From: Parasponia andersonii
Taxonomy: Eukaryota; Streptophyta; Magnoliopsida; Rosales; Cannabaceae
Reading direction: 5' to 3'
DNA length: 64,000 nucleotides
Assembly: GCA_002914805.1 (NCBI GenBank)
Contig: JXTB01000066.1
Span: 765,206 to 829,205 of the forward strand
This document shows positions 9,914 through 21,977 of the stretch, in pieces. The position numbers and the translations under genes were made by a program. Position 1 is the first letter of the stretch, and every line of letters begins with the position of its first letter. The notes below the pieces were generated by a model. The model was not told the origin of the DNA. It searched no databases and saw nothing but the letters and a program-made list of their open reading frames with translations.

Positions 9914-12079
9914 ACCGTATAAACACTTTCAATTCACGTCAATGTTTGGTACATGAGATTAGGATTGATATTAAGATTATTTATCCTAAACTCATGTTTG
10001 ATGCCAACTTAAGATTGTAATAAATAATTCACAACTTCAAAATAGTCTGATGTAAGTAGAATAATTAATCTCAAATCTCACATTCAATATTGGTGAGACC
10101 CACATTTATTTTTAAATTTCAAAGTTAGTGTACCTCAAATTAGAAATATTTTTTTTTTTACTTTTTTTAAAGATTTTAATTTAATTATAATAAACATTTT
10201 AGTAGGAATGATAATAGGGTGGGTTGAAGACAGTTTTTTAATTACTATCCTCATCCCCGAAGGCTAATCGTAATACCATACATGTCATATTAACCATTTT
10301 TTTAGATGTGGGGATTGTATAGGGAATAACCAACTGACAATGGGGAAAACTATAATTACCTATTACTCATTTATAATGAAAAAATAAGAAAAAAAATGCA
10401 AATTTTTTTATAATTTACAAAAATTAAACACAACAATATATTAAATAATTTTAAACTTTAAAATTCAATTATATAAATAAGTATATATAACTCTCTAAAA
10501 TTATTATTTTACCAAATATATATAAGTAGTGTAAAATTAAATAAATATATATGTATAATAATTTTTTTATATGAATATATATATATATATATATATCAGA
10601 ATGGGTACGATGGAATTATGCTAATAACGTCTACGTACCATACCAACATATTAATGTTGTAATTATTCTCCATCCTAATTATTTTCCTTACTTGAGCAGT
10701 TTTTTCCCTCTTCATTCGGATCGAATAACCACAGAAGCTCATAACCTGAGTTCTATTGTCATCTTTGTATATTACATATTCTAATAAATGTGGATCTCAC
10801 TTTATAATAATAATAATCTAATCCAATGTTATACCAAATATTTTATCCTATTCCAATCTATTACAATCCAATATGATGTAATAGTCAAATCCCATCCTGC
10901 CACCCTAATAGACTATTTTTCATAAGTGATGGATAAAAACTTAATTTATAACTTTTTTATCTTTTTACTCAAAAAAAATTATTGTTGATGAGTAAATTCT
11001 ATACGATAATTATTTGAGGTGTGTAGCGTATAGTATTTTTTTTTTTGGATTCACTTCCGAGCAATGAAATGAAAGAGTAAAAAAAGATAGTATTGATAAT
11101 ACTATTTTTAGTATTTTTCTCTTTTATGTTTGATGCACATGATAAGATACAATTACGTTTGGGTAAAATAGATTTATTAGACTGAATTATGCTTAATACT
11201 ACTGGAGGTGAGGCATTATTCATATTAATTTAAAGTTCATGATGAAATATGGGAGGAATATAAACCATTTTAAAAAATTCTTTTTAATAAAAAAAATTGC
11301 CACGACATTTGCACGACATAGTAAACATCCGACTAGGTCGAATAAAGGGGAAAAAAAAAAAAAAAGAAACATCCTAAAGCATTCATCTATTTTCAACCAT
11401 GGTTAAGAAGACCAAGTTTGAATTCGAAAAAACAGATTTGATGATGACTAATCATCCCTTTTGGCTTCGATTATAACGAAAATTTCTGAATGAGATTTGC
11501 GCAACCACGATTTAGAGATAATAAGATTTAGACTTTTTGATTAAAGTTTTTAGGTAAACTTAGATAATTGGCATGTCACTAATAGTCATTTTTTATAATA
11601 TTTATAAGTGAGAACCTTTTGTCACCATGAAAATATTAGTCGACACACTAGGTACAAAAACCCCATATTGCTATGTGTCAGTAGTACTGAACTTGTTTAT
11701 ATATTTTCATAGAATTAAAAAAATGCAAAATTAATTTTAAAGTATTAATTAAACTTTTCAAGTATAAAACTTTTGGTTCAATTTATTGCTATGAATTGTT
11801 TTTTTAAAAAATAATTTCAAAAGTGATCTCTTAAATACTAGGATTCGTTATCATATATGCAGGTGGAACAAGTTCCCCTAAAATTTTTTATTTTGCCCCC
11901 TAGTTGACCTCTTACAATTTTTTTTTTAATTTTTTCTCATACTTGACCCCTATTTTTTTTTTTTTCATTTGCAACCCTAACATGTATAATTCAATCTGTT
12001 TCTAATAAGTTTGGCTCCTATTGTGCCTCTATTGAAATTTGTCTTTCCAATTTTGTCTACTGTAATATGTAAATTGTTG
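9914..12079. other. AT-rich intergenic DNA with dispersed repeat
   Basis: No gene is supported. A block at about 10385-10790 resembles 36740-37100 (same strand, both containing a 'CTTGARCAG' core followed by a TTTTTT tract), suggesting a dispersed repeat of unknown class. An AT microsatellite lies at about 10576-10597. Confidence 0.5.
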
Positions 12080-12499
12080 TATTTTTATCCTAACTTAAGA
12101 GCTTTTTATTTTTTATTTTTATTTTCTATTCAATTTTCAAAATGAAAATTAAGGATAAAAAAAAGTGAATTGGGGAAGACTCTGTGTTCCCAATTAGTGA
12201 AGGCAAAAAATCGGATTTTTTAAATAAATACTACAAAGTATATTTTATCTAGATAATATGACAATAAGGATGTTATATAGTCCATCTTAATAAAAACTTT
12301 TTTCAAGAGCAAATATAGTGATTTTATTGTCCTTGAAAATTTTTATTTCTAAATTTCTAAATTTTTTTGTTATTATTACATTAAAGAAAAAATATCTTCG
12401 CCTCCAATAAGGAAAAAGTTCGAGCTCCGCTATTGTCAAAATTTTTGAAGAAATAGATTATTTATCCTTTAGAGGGGAATACTTCTTATTCTCGGATTA

Positions 12500-12538
<39 letters not shown>

Positions 12539-12634
12539 GAGAGAGAGAGAGAGAGAGAGTTGTAAGTATCGATTTCATTTGCGAGAGGAAAGATCAAGAA
12601 GATGAGGATCCGGAAGAACGCGAAGCTCTCGCCT
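12080..12634 (+). repeat. 555-bp direct repeat, copy B
   Basis: This is the second copy of 1403-1957. It ends exactly at the N at 12635, inside what would be WRC codon 11. Its left part (12080-12501) continues smoothly from upstream DNA and is probably genuine here. Its right part (from about 12535), with the WRC leader and the first 33 coding bases, is probably a spurious copy. Confidence 0.9.
12602..12634 (+). pseudogene. Truncated copy of WRC exon 1 start
   Basis: The first 33 nt of the WRC coding sequence are repeated and then cut by the N at 12635. It is not a gene. Either it is an assembly artefact (preferred) or the broken edge of a tandem duplication. Confidence 0.7.
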
Positions 12635-12635
12635 N
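12635..12635. other. Single N marking an assembly join
   Basis: The N lies directly at the end of copy B of the 555-bp repeat. The sequence after it bears no relation to the WRC gene. Confidence 0.8.
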
Positions 12636-13373
12636 CCATCTAATTTTTTTTTAAATGGAAATTAATTAATGTACAAAGTTTAAGCTAACTCATGTATAAA
12701 GTTTTTTTTTAATACAAATTTTCTTTCAATATAGTTCTTTATATATATTTGTTTTTGGTTCATTTCATTTAATTAACTATGAAGAAAGATAAAATTAATG
12801 GTTCTTTTTTAAAATTGGTTATTCCCATTTAAGGTTTTAAAAATAGAAAATTAATTAAAAAGTGTATAAATTTTAAGATTTTCACAATTTATATATACTA
12901 AAGGAAAAGCCAACTTCACGTATAAAGTTTTTTTTAGTAGATTTTCGTTATCATAGTTTTTTTTAATAGAAAAAAACAACATATTCCTAATATAAAAATT
13001 ATATCTATCTTGGAATTTATCTTTTATCAGTGAAAAAGAAATTTGATGAAATATTGAATTTATAGTACATATAGTTTTAAATTAAAAGAATTAAAAATAA
13101 TTATAATTTAAAGTCTAAATCCTAAAAGAAAAGAAATAAGAATACAGTAGTAATTAATAAATTGAATCAAATGACATATTACTGTAGGTTATTTCTAAAT
13201 TGATCAAACTTACCTATCTATGGAGTAAAAATAAAAACACCTATTGAAAACTCACCTATATATGTATATATATACACTTATCCCACCCACCAATTATGCA
13301 TAACAAACATTTACTATAACAATTTTTTTTAATTTTTATTTTTAGTTAACATTGATGGTTAGAGGACAAAAGA
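12636..13373. other. AT-rich intergenic DNA, nothing recognised
   Basis: Very AT-rich, with poly-T/poly-A tracts and no supportable reading frame. A short phrase around TGTATAAAGTTTTTTTT recurs at about 12690-12710 and 12915-12935. Confidence 0.5.
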
Positions 13374-13389
13374 ACTTTACAATGTAAAG

Positions 13390-13537
13390 CCACTAGAGTT
13401 AGCTTAGTAGGTTGGATGGGATGAAGATTGAGTATTAGGTTGAGAGTTCGACTCCTAGAGTACGTGAGTTATTTTTCTTTCTTTATAATAAATGAAGGTC
13501 ATTAGTTAAATTATACTTAAAAAGATAGAAAAAAAAA
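13390..13537 (+). mobile_element. tRNA-derived SINE with target duplication
   Basis: An RNA polymerase III A-box-like element (TAGCTTAGTAGG, about 13400-13411) and a B-box (AGTTCGACTC, 13445-13454) lie about 33 bp apart, as in tRNA-derived SINEs. A body ending in AGGTCATTAGTTAAAT and a short A-rich tail follow. The flanks ACTTTACAATGTAAAG (13374-13389) and ACTTTATAATGTTAAAG (13538-13554) form an imperfect target-site duplication. Related pieces occur at 21243, 30447, 43110, 43866 and 47640. Confidence 0.75.
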
Positions 13538-13828
13538 ACTTTATAATGTTAAAGATAGATCTCAATCAAGGAAACCACCATATTATCGGTGTAATATCGT
13601 GCAGGTGGATTTCCCACAAAACTAGCTCGTGATCTAATTAGTTTTGAATTCTTAATTTGTTTTGTTTTTAAGCTTTTTGAGTTTCATAATTTTGGCGCTT
13701 GGCAATGTTAAAATGGTCGCAGATACGAGTCTTTCTATCCAATTTTGTTGCAATACATAGGTTGAACAAAATTACTAGAATAACCTTTGTTGTCAAAAAT
13801 CTAGCTTACACTAAATGTATTGCAGTAT

Positions 13829-14317
13829 TGTTAGGATGAATAGGGAATTTCAAATAACTAAACACAAACCCTAGATTATTTATACAAAACTGATTGACAA
13901 GGATTCACTGAGTATACCTAAGTCTATGATAGATAACTATAATCCAGACGATGAACCGAAGGCGGAAGTGATAGATTTTGACTATAATTGCCTGAGGGTT
14001 TAGTCTTCCACATTACCTAATCCGTTAAACACTCAGATGGAACTCTCTGTAATTGATGACAGATCACAAAGAGAACGATCATATGTAAAAAGGTGGTGTG
14101 GACCATAACCTTAATATTTTCCTTAAGTAGTCTCTTGTTGGATATCCATCATATCTAACTGGGTGATTAATAGGATATCCATATTGGTATCTATATCTAG
14201 TTGGATATCTCGACCCATCTTTAATCAAATCACTGATTAGGTCTGTTTAAGAATAATAAGATTCAATATAATTATTAAAAATATGTGGCTCAATATAGGA
14301 AATAGAATTTCCTAATA
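13829..14317 (-). repeat. Copia 2 3' LTR
   Basis: This LTR is 489 bp and aligns over its whole length with 20114-20594. The inner terminus has mutated from TG to TA in element sense. Confidence 0.88.
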
Positions 14318-14879
14318 ATCTCCCACTTATGTTACATTTGAACCAAATACAATCGTATTACAGAACTGAAGTATGACTATGAATATACCATATTATTCTT
14401 GAATATTCCTGAAGTTACAATCCCATCTATCATATATATTAGCATGAAACCAAACTGCATGTCGTTGTACTTATTTGGATAACAACTAGAACCCTTAATG
14501 ATCACCATACTAATACATCCAAATAACACAGATCAAATATGGAATGTGGCATGGAAATTACACGCAATGTGATTTACCATGCCTATTTCCAAATAATCCT
14601 CCCCAAATTTTATTGAGATCAACCTTAGTTGTTCCCTTTTTGTGCATTACCACAAACTTTAATATTAAACCACAATAAGAAAGTAAGAAAATATGAAATA
14701 CATCATATCATATATAATGAACATAGTCTACAAGAAAATCCATCAGTAACTAAAATACTACAGTATACAAAACATAAACAAGTGTTATACAATAAACATC
14801 TAAACTAACTTATGAACTCCCATTAAACTGCATACCATCCACAAATACAACACCCATATGAGTGGTATGCTCATGAAAG

Positions 14880-15100
14880 ACTTTAAGTGATAAACCTTTG
14901 GTGAGCAGATCCGCCATTATAGAATTTGTACCGATATGCTCAATTGACACTAAATGACTCTGAACTCTTTCTCTCATAGCTAGAAACTTAATGTTAATAT
15001 GTTTTGATTTCGATGAGCTCCTATTACTATTGGAATATAAAACTACTGAGTCATTATCACAATAGATTTTTAATAGCCTTTCAATGCCATTTACAATATG
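14880..15100 (-). pseudogene. Copia 2 RNase H C-terminal remnant
   Basis: The minus-strand translation near 14880-14915 reads like ADLLTKGLSLKVFHEH, the conserved end of Copia RNase H. The frame is broken upstream. Confidence 0.65.
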
Positions 15101-15604
15101 CAGTCTGGTAATAAAGTTTTGGAGCCATATTCTCTAATTGAGTGTCTCATAACAAGCTATGAATTCTACCTCTATAGTAAAGTAGCTACGAGTGTCTACT
15201 TGACACTCTTCTATAAAATAGCTCCTCCAGCTAAAAGATAGATAGAGCTCGATGTGAATCTTTTTCTTTCTATGCATCCCACAAAATCAGATTCAGATTA
15301 CCCAATTACCTCCAAATTGTCCGATCTCTAATAAGTGAGCATGTATTCTTTTGTTCTCTGTAAATACCTTACAACTCTTTTTGCTGCCTTCCAATGATCT
15401 GCTCCAGGATTACTCATACATATCCCCAATATGCCAACTATGAATGCAAGATCCTGATACGTACATATCTAAGTATATATCAGACTCCCTGCAAACAAAA
15501 CATAAGGAAACTATTATATGGCTTCTTTATCAATATCATTCTTGGGGTTTTGACTGTGGCTAAATTTATCTCCCTTAGATATATGAGTATTTGTTGGTGC
15601 ACAC

Positions 15605-16350
15605 TTATCTATAACAAATCCATTGAGCACTCTCTTGATATAGCTCTTTTGTGATAACCCAAAGATACCCCGATAGTAATCTCCGTATATTTGTATACCT
15701 AATATAAAATATGCAACTATAAGATTTTTTTATTTCGAAATTCTTTGCAAGAAATCTCTTGGTTTCGTACAGTAAGCCTATATCACTATTTGCCAGTAGT
15801 ATATCATCAACATAAAGCACCAGGAAAATAAACTTACTCCCATTGAACTTTTGGTATACACAATCATCAACAAAATTCACCTAAAACTGAACGAGAAAAT
15901 TACCTCATGAAATTTGTGATACTATTGATGGGAAGCCTGCTTGTGACTATAGATAGACTTCTTGAGTTTGCAGAACGTAGACTTTGAATCTCCTGATACT
16001 AAACTTTCTGGTTGCACTATATCTATCGTTTCATAATACCTCCATTGAGAAATGTTGTCTTAATGTCCATATGATGAAGCTCAAGGTCATAATGAGCTAT
16101 AAGTGCCATAATAACTCTAAAAGAGTCTTTAAAAGTAATCAGAGATAAGGTCTCTTTAAAGTCAATGTATTCTTTCTAAGCAAAGCCTTTAGTGACAAGA
16201 AGTAACTTATATCTCCTAACATTGCCTTTCAAATCCCGTTTGGTCTTAAATATCTATTTCTAACTAATTGGCTTCGAACCTTCAGGTAATTTGACGAGAT
16301 CACAGATGCCATTATCTCTCATAGACTTCATTTACTCATTCATGACATCG
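15605..16350 (-). pseudogene. Copia 2 reverse transcriptase remnant
   Basis: The segment 15605-15880 carries FLVLYVDDILLANSDIGLLY, including the YVDD catalytic motif, then ETKRFLAKNFE. The more N-terminal RT sequence toward 16350 is present only in broken frames. Inactive. Confidence 0.85.
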
Positions 16351-16580
16351 ATCCACTTTTGAGAATTGGAACTTTATTTGACTTGTGTGAAGTTGATTAG
16401 ATTATCTCTAACTATTCTAATGTCAAACTCATGTTCCTGGAGATATACAACATAATTATCCAAAATTGCACTTCTCTTTTCTCTAGTGGACTTCCTTAAA
16501 GATACTAGTTCTTGAGGGTATTGAATTTGCTCTACAAGAGCATTTACCTCAACAGGGGCAGAAACCTTCTGAACATTATC

Positions 16581-17700
16581 TTAAATTGGAGCGATTATCT
16601 TGAATAATGATATTGTCAGAAATAGTATCCTTTGTGTCCTGAACACTGTCAATATCAACATAGGAAGAAAAATGAATTCATTTTCAAAGATAATGTTCCT
16701 AACCTTATATTCTCTCCCAAACTCAATATCCTCAAGAAATTTGGTATTTCTTATTTTAAAGAAAGACTTTGTTGTAGGATCATAAAACTTATAATCTCTG
16801 GATATCTCAGAATACCCTACAAAGTAGCAGCTTACAGTTCTTAAATCCAGTTTTTTTTTTTTTTTTTTCATTTGGCCTATAACGCCTTGCCTGAACTGGA
16901 CAACTCCATATGTGCAAATGAATTATATTGGGCTTTCGCCCAGTCCAGAGTTTATAAGAAGTTTTTGGTACTACTTTGCTTGATACTCTATTTAGATATA
17001 TGTTATAGTTTTAAGTATGTCTCCTTACAGTGATTCTAGTAAAATGGAATGACTTGTCATACTCCTTACTATATCCTTTAGTGTCCTATTGCGTCATTCA
17101 CTAATACTATTCATGCTAGGTTTTCCAGGCATAGTGTATTGCAGGACAATACTGTACTCTTCCAAATGCTTAGTAAAAGGCCTTAGACGTTGCTCATCTG
17201 ATCTGTCATACCAACAGTAATACTCACCACCATGATCAGATTTAATTGCCTTAATTTTCTTATCAAGCTAATTTCAATCTCAGCTTTGTAAGCCTTAAAT
17301 AAGTCTAGTGATTTTGGATTCTCATAAATTAAGTATATGTACACATAGCGAGAATAATCGTCTATGAATATGATAAAGTACTATTGTCCATTCCAAAAAG
17401 CTGTAAAAAATGGACCATAAATGTCAATATATATCAGTTCTAGGATGCTAGAGCTCCTATTGGGACCTATCTTTCTAACATTTGTTTGTTTCCCTTTTAT
17501 GCACTCAATGCAAACTTGAAAGTCCGCTAATTTAAGAAGACCAAGGATCTCATCAGACAAAAGACATTCAAATCATTGTTTAGAAATGTGTCCTAAGTGT
17601 CTGTGTCACAATATCGACGAGTCCTCATTAGTTAATTTTTATTTTATATCTCTTGAATTAACATACAAAGTTTCATTAATAGAGAGTTGAGTATTTAACA
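16581..17700 (-). pseudogene. Copia 2 integrase remnant
   Basis: Near 17390-17480 the minus strand encodes IDIYGPF and YYFIIFIDDYSRYVYIYL, the first part of the integrase core with its Asp. At 16581-16871 the post-core block with DLRTVSCYFVGYSEISRDYK is found. A lysine run there comes from a poly-A/T slip. The middle, with the remaining catalytic residues, is frameshifted. Confidence 0.8.
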
Positions 17701-18088
17701 TATAAAGATTGTCAATAAGACTAAATAAATTATTTCTGAAAGAACAAGAATAACCGAATTTGTCCAATATAGAAACTGAAACCAAATTTTGTCATAAAGA
17801 TGGTACCACAAAAGTCTCATATAAATCAAAATATTTTCCAGAATTTAAAGTTAATTTAAAATTCCCTATGGCCTTCACCTCAGATGTTTGTCTATTGCCT
17901 ATGTAGATGACTCTTTCATCATCATTTGGCTTCTGGATCCACAGGCAACCTTACATGGAAATATTAACGTGAGTAGTAGTATTAGAATCTACCCACCAAG
18001 TGTCTTTAGATACAAAAGTTAAATTAACTTCAGAACAAATATGAATGAGAAGCTTACACTTTTTAATACGCCAGACTTTATACTTAGC

Positions 18089-18642
18089 GTATTCCTTCTT
18101 CAGGTGTCTACTATTTTTACAAAAGAAGCAACCTTGCTCATCTCACTTTTTCTATGCTTTAGTAGGTGGAGCCATTACAACTTCCTTACTCTTATTCATT
18201 TTTCTCTTATTTGCCTTTGAGATAATGGTCAAGTTAGCACTTTCAGGCTTTTTGGCTTCGATTTTCTCTTCCTACCGAACACAAATGGCTATTTCTCTTC
18301 CTCCTCATTAATATTCTATTTATCCTTTTGGATATTACATATAGTCTGTAAGCTCCCATACTGATTAGGAAGAGAAAGTAAAACTAAGGCCACAAGCAAA
18401 TCCTTAGGAATGTCTAACTTAAGTTTCTTAAGCTTACCAGCCAAATGAGACATATGCATGATATACTCCCTTATATATTTTTTTTCATTATTATACCTCA
18501 TTGAGATGAGTTTCTCTAAGGTAGTAATCATCCCACCCTTCTCAATCTTGAGATATAATTTCTTAAGAGTAGTAAGGAAAGCCTTAGTATTTTTCTCTTT
18601 TGGCAAAGTGCCCTGCACGATTTTTGGATTAGAGTATTTCAT
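18089..18642 (-). pseudogene. Copia 2 gag remnant
   Basis: A 108-codon minus-strand frame at 18316-18642 has the helical gag pattern of Copia (AFLTTLKKLYLKIEKGG, then MRYNNEKKYIREYIMHM and LLVALVLLSLP). Downstream at 18089-18130 the CCHC knuckle reads C-F-F-C-K-N-S-R-H-L-K-K-E-Y, so the last Cys is a Tyr. Confidence 0.8.
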
Positions 18643-20113
18643 AATCTTTACACTTATATGATTGGACTTTTCTCACAGTTCAAAGTTCCTTTTATATACA
18701 GTGGAACTTCTTTTCATAAGAATAGTAGGTTAGTCCTTTCTGAGTACCAAGTCAAGATCCATACAACCCAGTATGATCATGATATTCTCTTTATAGGCCT
18801 TAAAGTTTATGCTCATAAGCACAGAAATAGTACTCAAATTGGTAGAAATATTAGTAGTAGAAACTGGATGGAGAACAAAATAAGACCATAAATTAAATAT
18901 GCTCACAACTTAAATGTCATAAATAGGCATACAATTTAATAACAAAATATGCAAATATCACATATATTATATAATCACATAAAGTAGGCTACATCACAAG
19001 ATACCAAGCGCAATATTAATAAGCCTTCCTTTAAGCTGATTCACTAACTTGCAAGTAGTATTCTCAAGTACAATGATCAAATGCTGACAATAAATCCTGT
19101 AAAATAATAAACTTTCCTTTGGGTCGATTTATTATTCACAAAGAAATCGAAGAATTGTCACAAATTTACCATCATATACATGTTTTTTGTCGTACCAAAT
19201 GTCACATTCCTTTAGACTCGTAATCATCTGTATTAATAGTAAACTCACAACATCTTTATATTTTAGACTAATCAAACTACATAACAGTGGTTATTTTAGC
19301 TATATATTACTCTATTGTGTTTAATCTAACATACAAAGACAAATATGTAAAGAAAATTGACTGAAATGTCTGAAAAATAAAATTGAATTTTTCTTTATTA
19401 TGAGAATCAGTCAATCGGTTAGCAGAATCGGTCAATTGATTCTTACCGGTTGGCAAAATCGGTCGACTAGTTTTTCCTTTTCAGTTGACCAAAAATCACA
19501 GAGGCTGAATTGTGGTTTTAGGTAACTTTTGGTCAACTAAAAAGCCATCTTCAGTTAATCGAATATAATAGTGACCAAATTATCAGATTCGATCTTTCTA
19601 AAATTGGCTTATCACTTTATTAACCCTAGAGCCAAATAGGATTTTCTTTAGACAAAGTGTGGGTTATATTAATTATTAATAGGTTGAAAATGGGTAAAAC
19701 TCTATGATTTAAGTAAAAAAAAAAATGACCAAAATCTATCTAAAAATCAACCCCAATATTAAAATTTGGTGAAAAGCAACTTGTGGGAATAATATTTTTG
19801 GTAAACCGAAAACCAGATTTGATCTGCCAAAACAATGTTTCAGCTTGGATATAAAAAATTCTAGATTCGCTTAAATGGCTTCAAACATCAAAATAAACCC
19901 GAAAATGATGTTTTAGGACCCAAATCTGAAATCTGCACGGCCCAAAAGCCAAAACCTAATCCTCATATCAAATACTCAGTAAATTATGTAAAATTATTTA
20001 TCATGCATGTATAATCTGAACCCTAGAAATCCAAATAGGTATAAATAACGAAAACTACAGACATGCATGAAAACTTAATTAATTTTAACATGGAATCCCA
20101 CTCTGATACTACT

Positions 20114-20594
20114 TGTTAGATTGAATATGAGATTGCAAATAATCAAATACAAACCCTAGATCATTCATGCAAAATTGATAGGCAGGGATTCATTGAGTAT
20201 ACTTGAGTCCATAATAGATTATTGTAATATGGACAATGAACCGAAGGCGGAAGTGATAGATCTTGACTGTAATTGCCTGAACATTTGGCCTTCCATACAA
20301 CCTTATCCCTAAAGCACTCGGATACTCTTTATAACTGATGGCAGACCACGGAGATAATGAGCGTACGTGAAAATGTGGTAGGAAACCCTAATATTTTCCT
20401 TAAATAGTCCTCTGTTGGATATCCATCACACCCAACTGAGTGACTAATATGATATCCATATTGGTATTCACACCCAATTGAATATCCTGACTTATTTTTA
20501 ATTAAATCACTAATTAAATCTGCTTAAGAATAATATGATTTAATATAATTATTAAAAATATGTGGCCCAATATAGGAAATAAAATTTCCTAACA
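20114..20594 (-). repeat. Copia 2 5' LTR
   Basis: This LTR is 481 bp, paired with 13829-14317. It starts TGTTAG and ends CTAACA on the plus strand, so both termini are intact. Confidence 0.88.
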
Positions 20595-20599
20595 AGTAT

Positions 20600-20778
20600 T
20601 TCACTACTAGAATAACCTTGGGCTTATTAATGATTTAATGTATCTTCTTTGCCTTGTAATGTCATTGTAAACTTGTCTGAGAGGCGTTTGGCTCGCTTGT
20701 CCTGGTCTGTGTTCTATTTATTCCCTTTTGGTTGTTATTCGTTTATGAATGAAGTAATTTTTTCAAAAATAAAAAAAG
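20600..20778 (+). mobile_element. Possible LINE 3' tail
   Basis: The sequence ends with a GTTTATGAATGAAG phrase, a T tract and a short A-rich run, as plant LINE 3' ends often do. No coding domain is visible and any 5' part would have been split by Copia 2. Weakly supported. Confidence 0.3.
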
Positions 20779-20970
20779 GTTAGTCCAAAAGGCAACAAGG
20801 TCACGATCTTAACCCGTCAGAAATTTGTGTAATTAATTTTTGGTATATTGTTATTATGAATAGAATAAGTGCACCTAAAAATTCATTTACTAAATTTTTT
20901 TTTGATATAAACAATTAAACTGACTATTTTTTTTATCTTAATTCTTAAATTTCTACTAACAAATTGATAT

Positions 20971-21130
20971 TGATAAAGGTGTTTTTAATCTAATTATGTA
21001 ATATTTTCTTGTTTTGTTACTTTTGATAAAGGTGTTTTTAATCTAATTATGTAATATTTTCTTGTTTTGTTACTTTTGATAAAGGTGTTTTTAATCTAAT
21101 TATGTAATATTTTCTTGTTTTGTTACTTTT
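20971..21130 (+). repeat. 53-bp tandem repeat, three copies
   Basis: Three consecutive copies of a 53-bp unit beginning GATAAAGGTGTTTTTAATC have the same spacing (starts at 20972, 21025 and 21078). They are essentially identical, indicating a recent expansion. Confidence 0.95.
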
Positions 21131-21242
21131 TCCATATACGTTTTATTTATGAGATAATTGCAAAAAATTAGTCTAAAATATGACCTTTTGATAATTTAAT
21201 CATGTCTTTTGTTTTGTGCAAAACTATCCATACCAACCTTTT

Positions 21243-21402
21243 CATGTCAGATGGAGCTAGTTCAGTTGGTCTAAAGCTTGAGGGATGTGTGTGTGAGTTT
21301 GAAAGGATCGGGGGTTCAAATCTTAGTAAAGTGTGTGTGTTATTTTCCTTTAAAATTTATAATAAGTGATGATCATTAATTAAGCCACACTTTAAAAAAA
21401 AA
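21243..21402 (+). mobile_element. tRNA-derived SINE
   Basis: An A-box-like TAGTTCAGTTGG (21258-21269) and a B-box GGTTCAAATC (21313-21322) are followed by GT-rich sequence, a body ending in GATCATTAATTAAG and an A tail. It belongs to the same broad family as the copy at 13390. A target duplication was not clear. Confidence 0.65.
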
Positions 21403-21977
21403 TCGACAAAATATGATTTTTAGTAATTTTAATCGTGTCTTTTAGAAATACCAAGTTTATATCAAGTGATATGATAATCGACTTATTAAGTGAAATGACA
21501 ATTTTCTTATGAAACAATTAGTTAAACACATTCAGAATAAAGTACATTTATGATACTTTTCAACTTTGTTTTTGTCCTTCTAGGCATGCATGGTGGTAAC
21601 CATGCCTCCTATTTGATAGGAGGGTTTTAAATTCAAATCCCCACTTCCCAAATCAAAGATTTTTTTTTTCTTTTTTTATGGTAATACGTTTCAATAAAAT
21701 GATGACAAATTAATGGTTAAAAGAACCGTGATTAGACCGGATAGCTCTCTATTGATACCACTTTTACTTTATTAGAATATGCTAACATTATGACGCTTCT
21801 TTCTAAATTATAAGATGTGAATACTTAGATTAATTAATTATAGGATGAAAATAGGATATTCAAATAGTATAGTATCATATGATGCCACATCAATCAAGAT
21901 ATTTGTTCTAGATTATTCAATTTTGCTATTTAAAACCATCTTTTGAATTACACTTTGACAACGTTCATATCTTCTTC

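Larger units (their letters stand above)
13829..20594 (-). mobile_element. Copia LTR retrotransposon 2, decayed
   Basis: The element is 6766 bp on the minus strand. LTRs are at 13829-14317 and 20114-20594. Both flanks are AGTAT (13824-13828 and 20595-20599), a perfect 5-bp target duplication. A purine tract (AAGTGGGAGAT in element sense) abuts the 3' LTR. The primer-binding site next to the 5' LTR reads AGTAGTATCAGAGTGGG, close to the initiator-Met tRNA complement. Internal order is gag, integrase, RT, RNase H, on the minus strand. All coding parts are broken by stops and frameshifts. Confidence 0.93.
20779..21977. other. Intergenic DNA with tandem repeat and SINE
   Basis: No gene is supported. 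It holds the 53-bp tandem repeat, the SINE at 21243-21402, and a further B-box-like ATTCAAATCC near 21633 that may be another degraded SINE. Confidence 0.5.

Noticed and set aside
1403..12634. 555-bp direct repeats read as LTRs of an 11.2-kb element
   Set aside because: The block lacks TG...CA ends, polypurine tract and primer site, runs into WRC coding sequence, and is bounded by N bases. Assembly mis-join fits better.
13395..13460. Possible tRNA gene from A- and B-boxes
   Set aside because: No cloverleaf can be drawn, and a target duplication and A-rich tail identify a SINE.
16600..16844. Plus-strand frames over Copia 2 integrase
   Set aside because: Antisense shadows of the retrotransposon coding region.
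13768..20625. Shared ACTAGAATAACCTT phrase at 13768-13790 and 20603-20625 taken as a long target duplication
   Set aside because: The perfect 5-bp AGTAT duplication already defines Copia 2. The phrase lies away from the LTR edges and is probably a local repeat in the target DNA.
20971..21130. 53-bp repeats considered as a CRISPR array
   Set aside because: Units are contiguous without unique spacers and the genome is a plant. It is a minisatellite.
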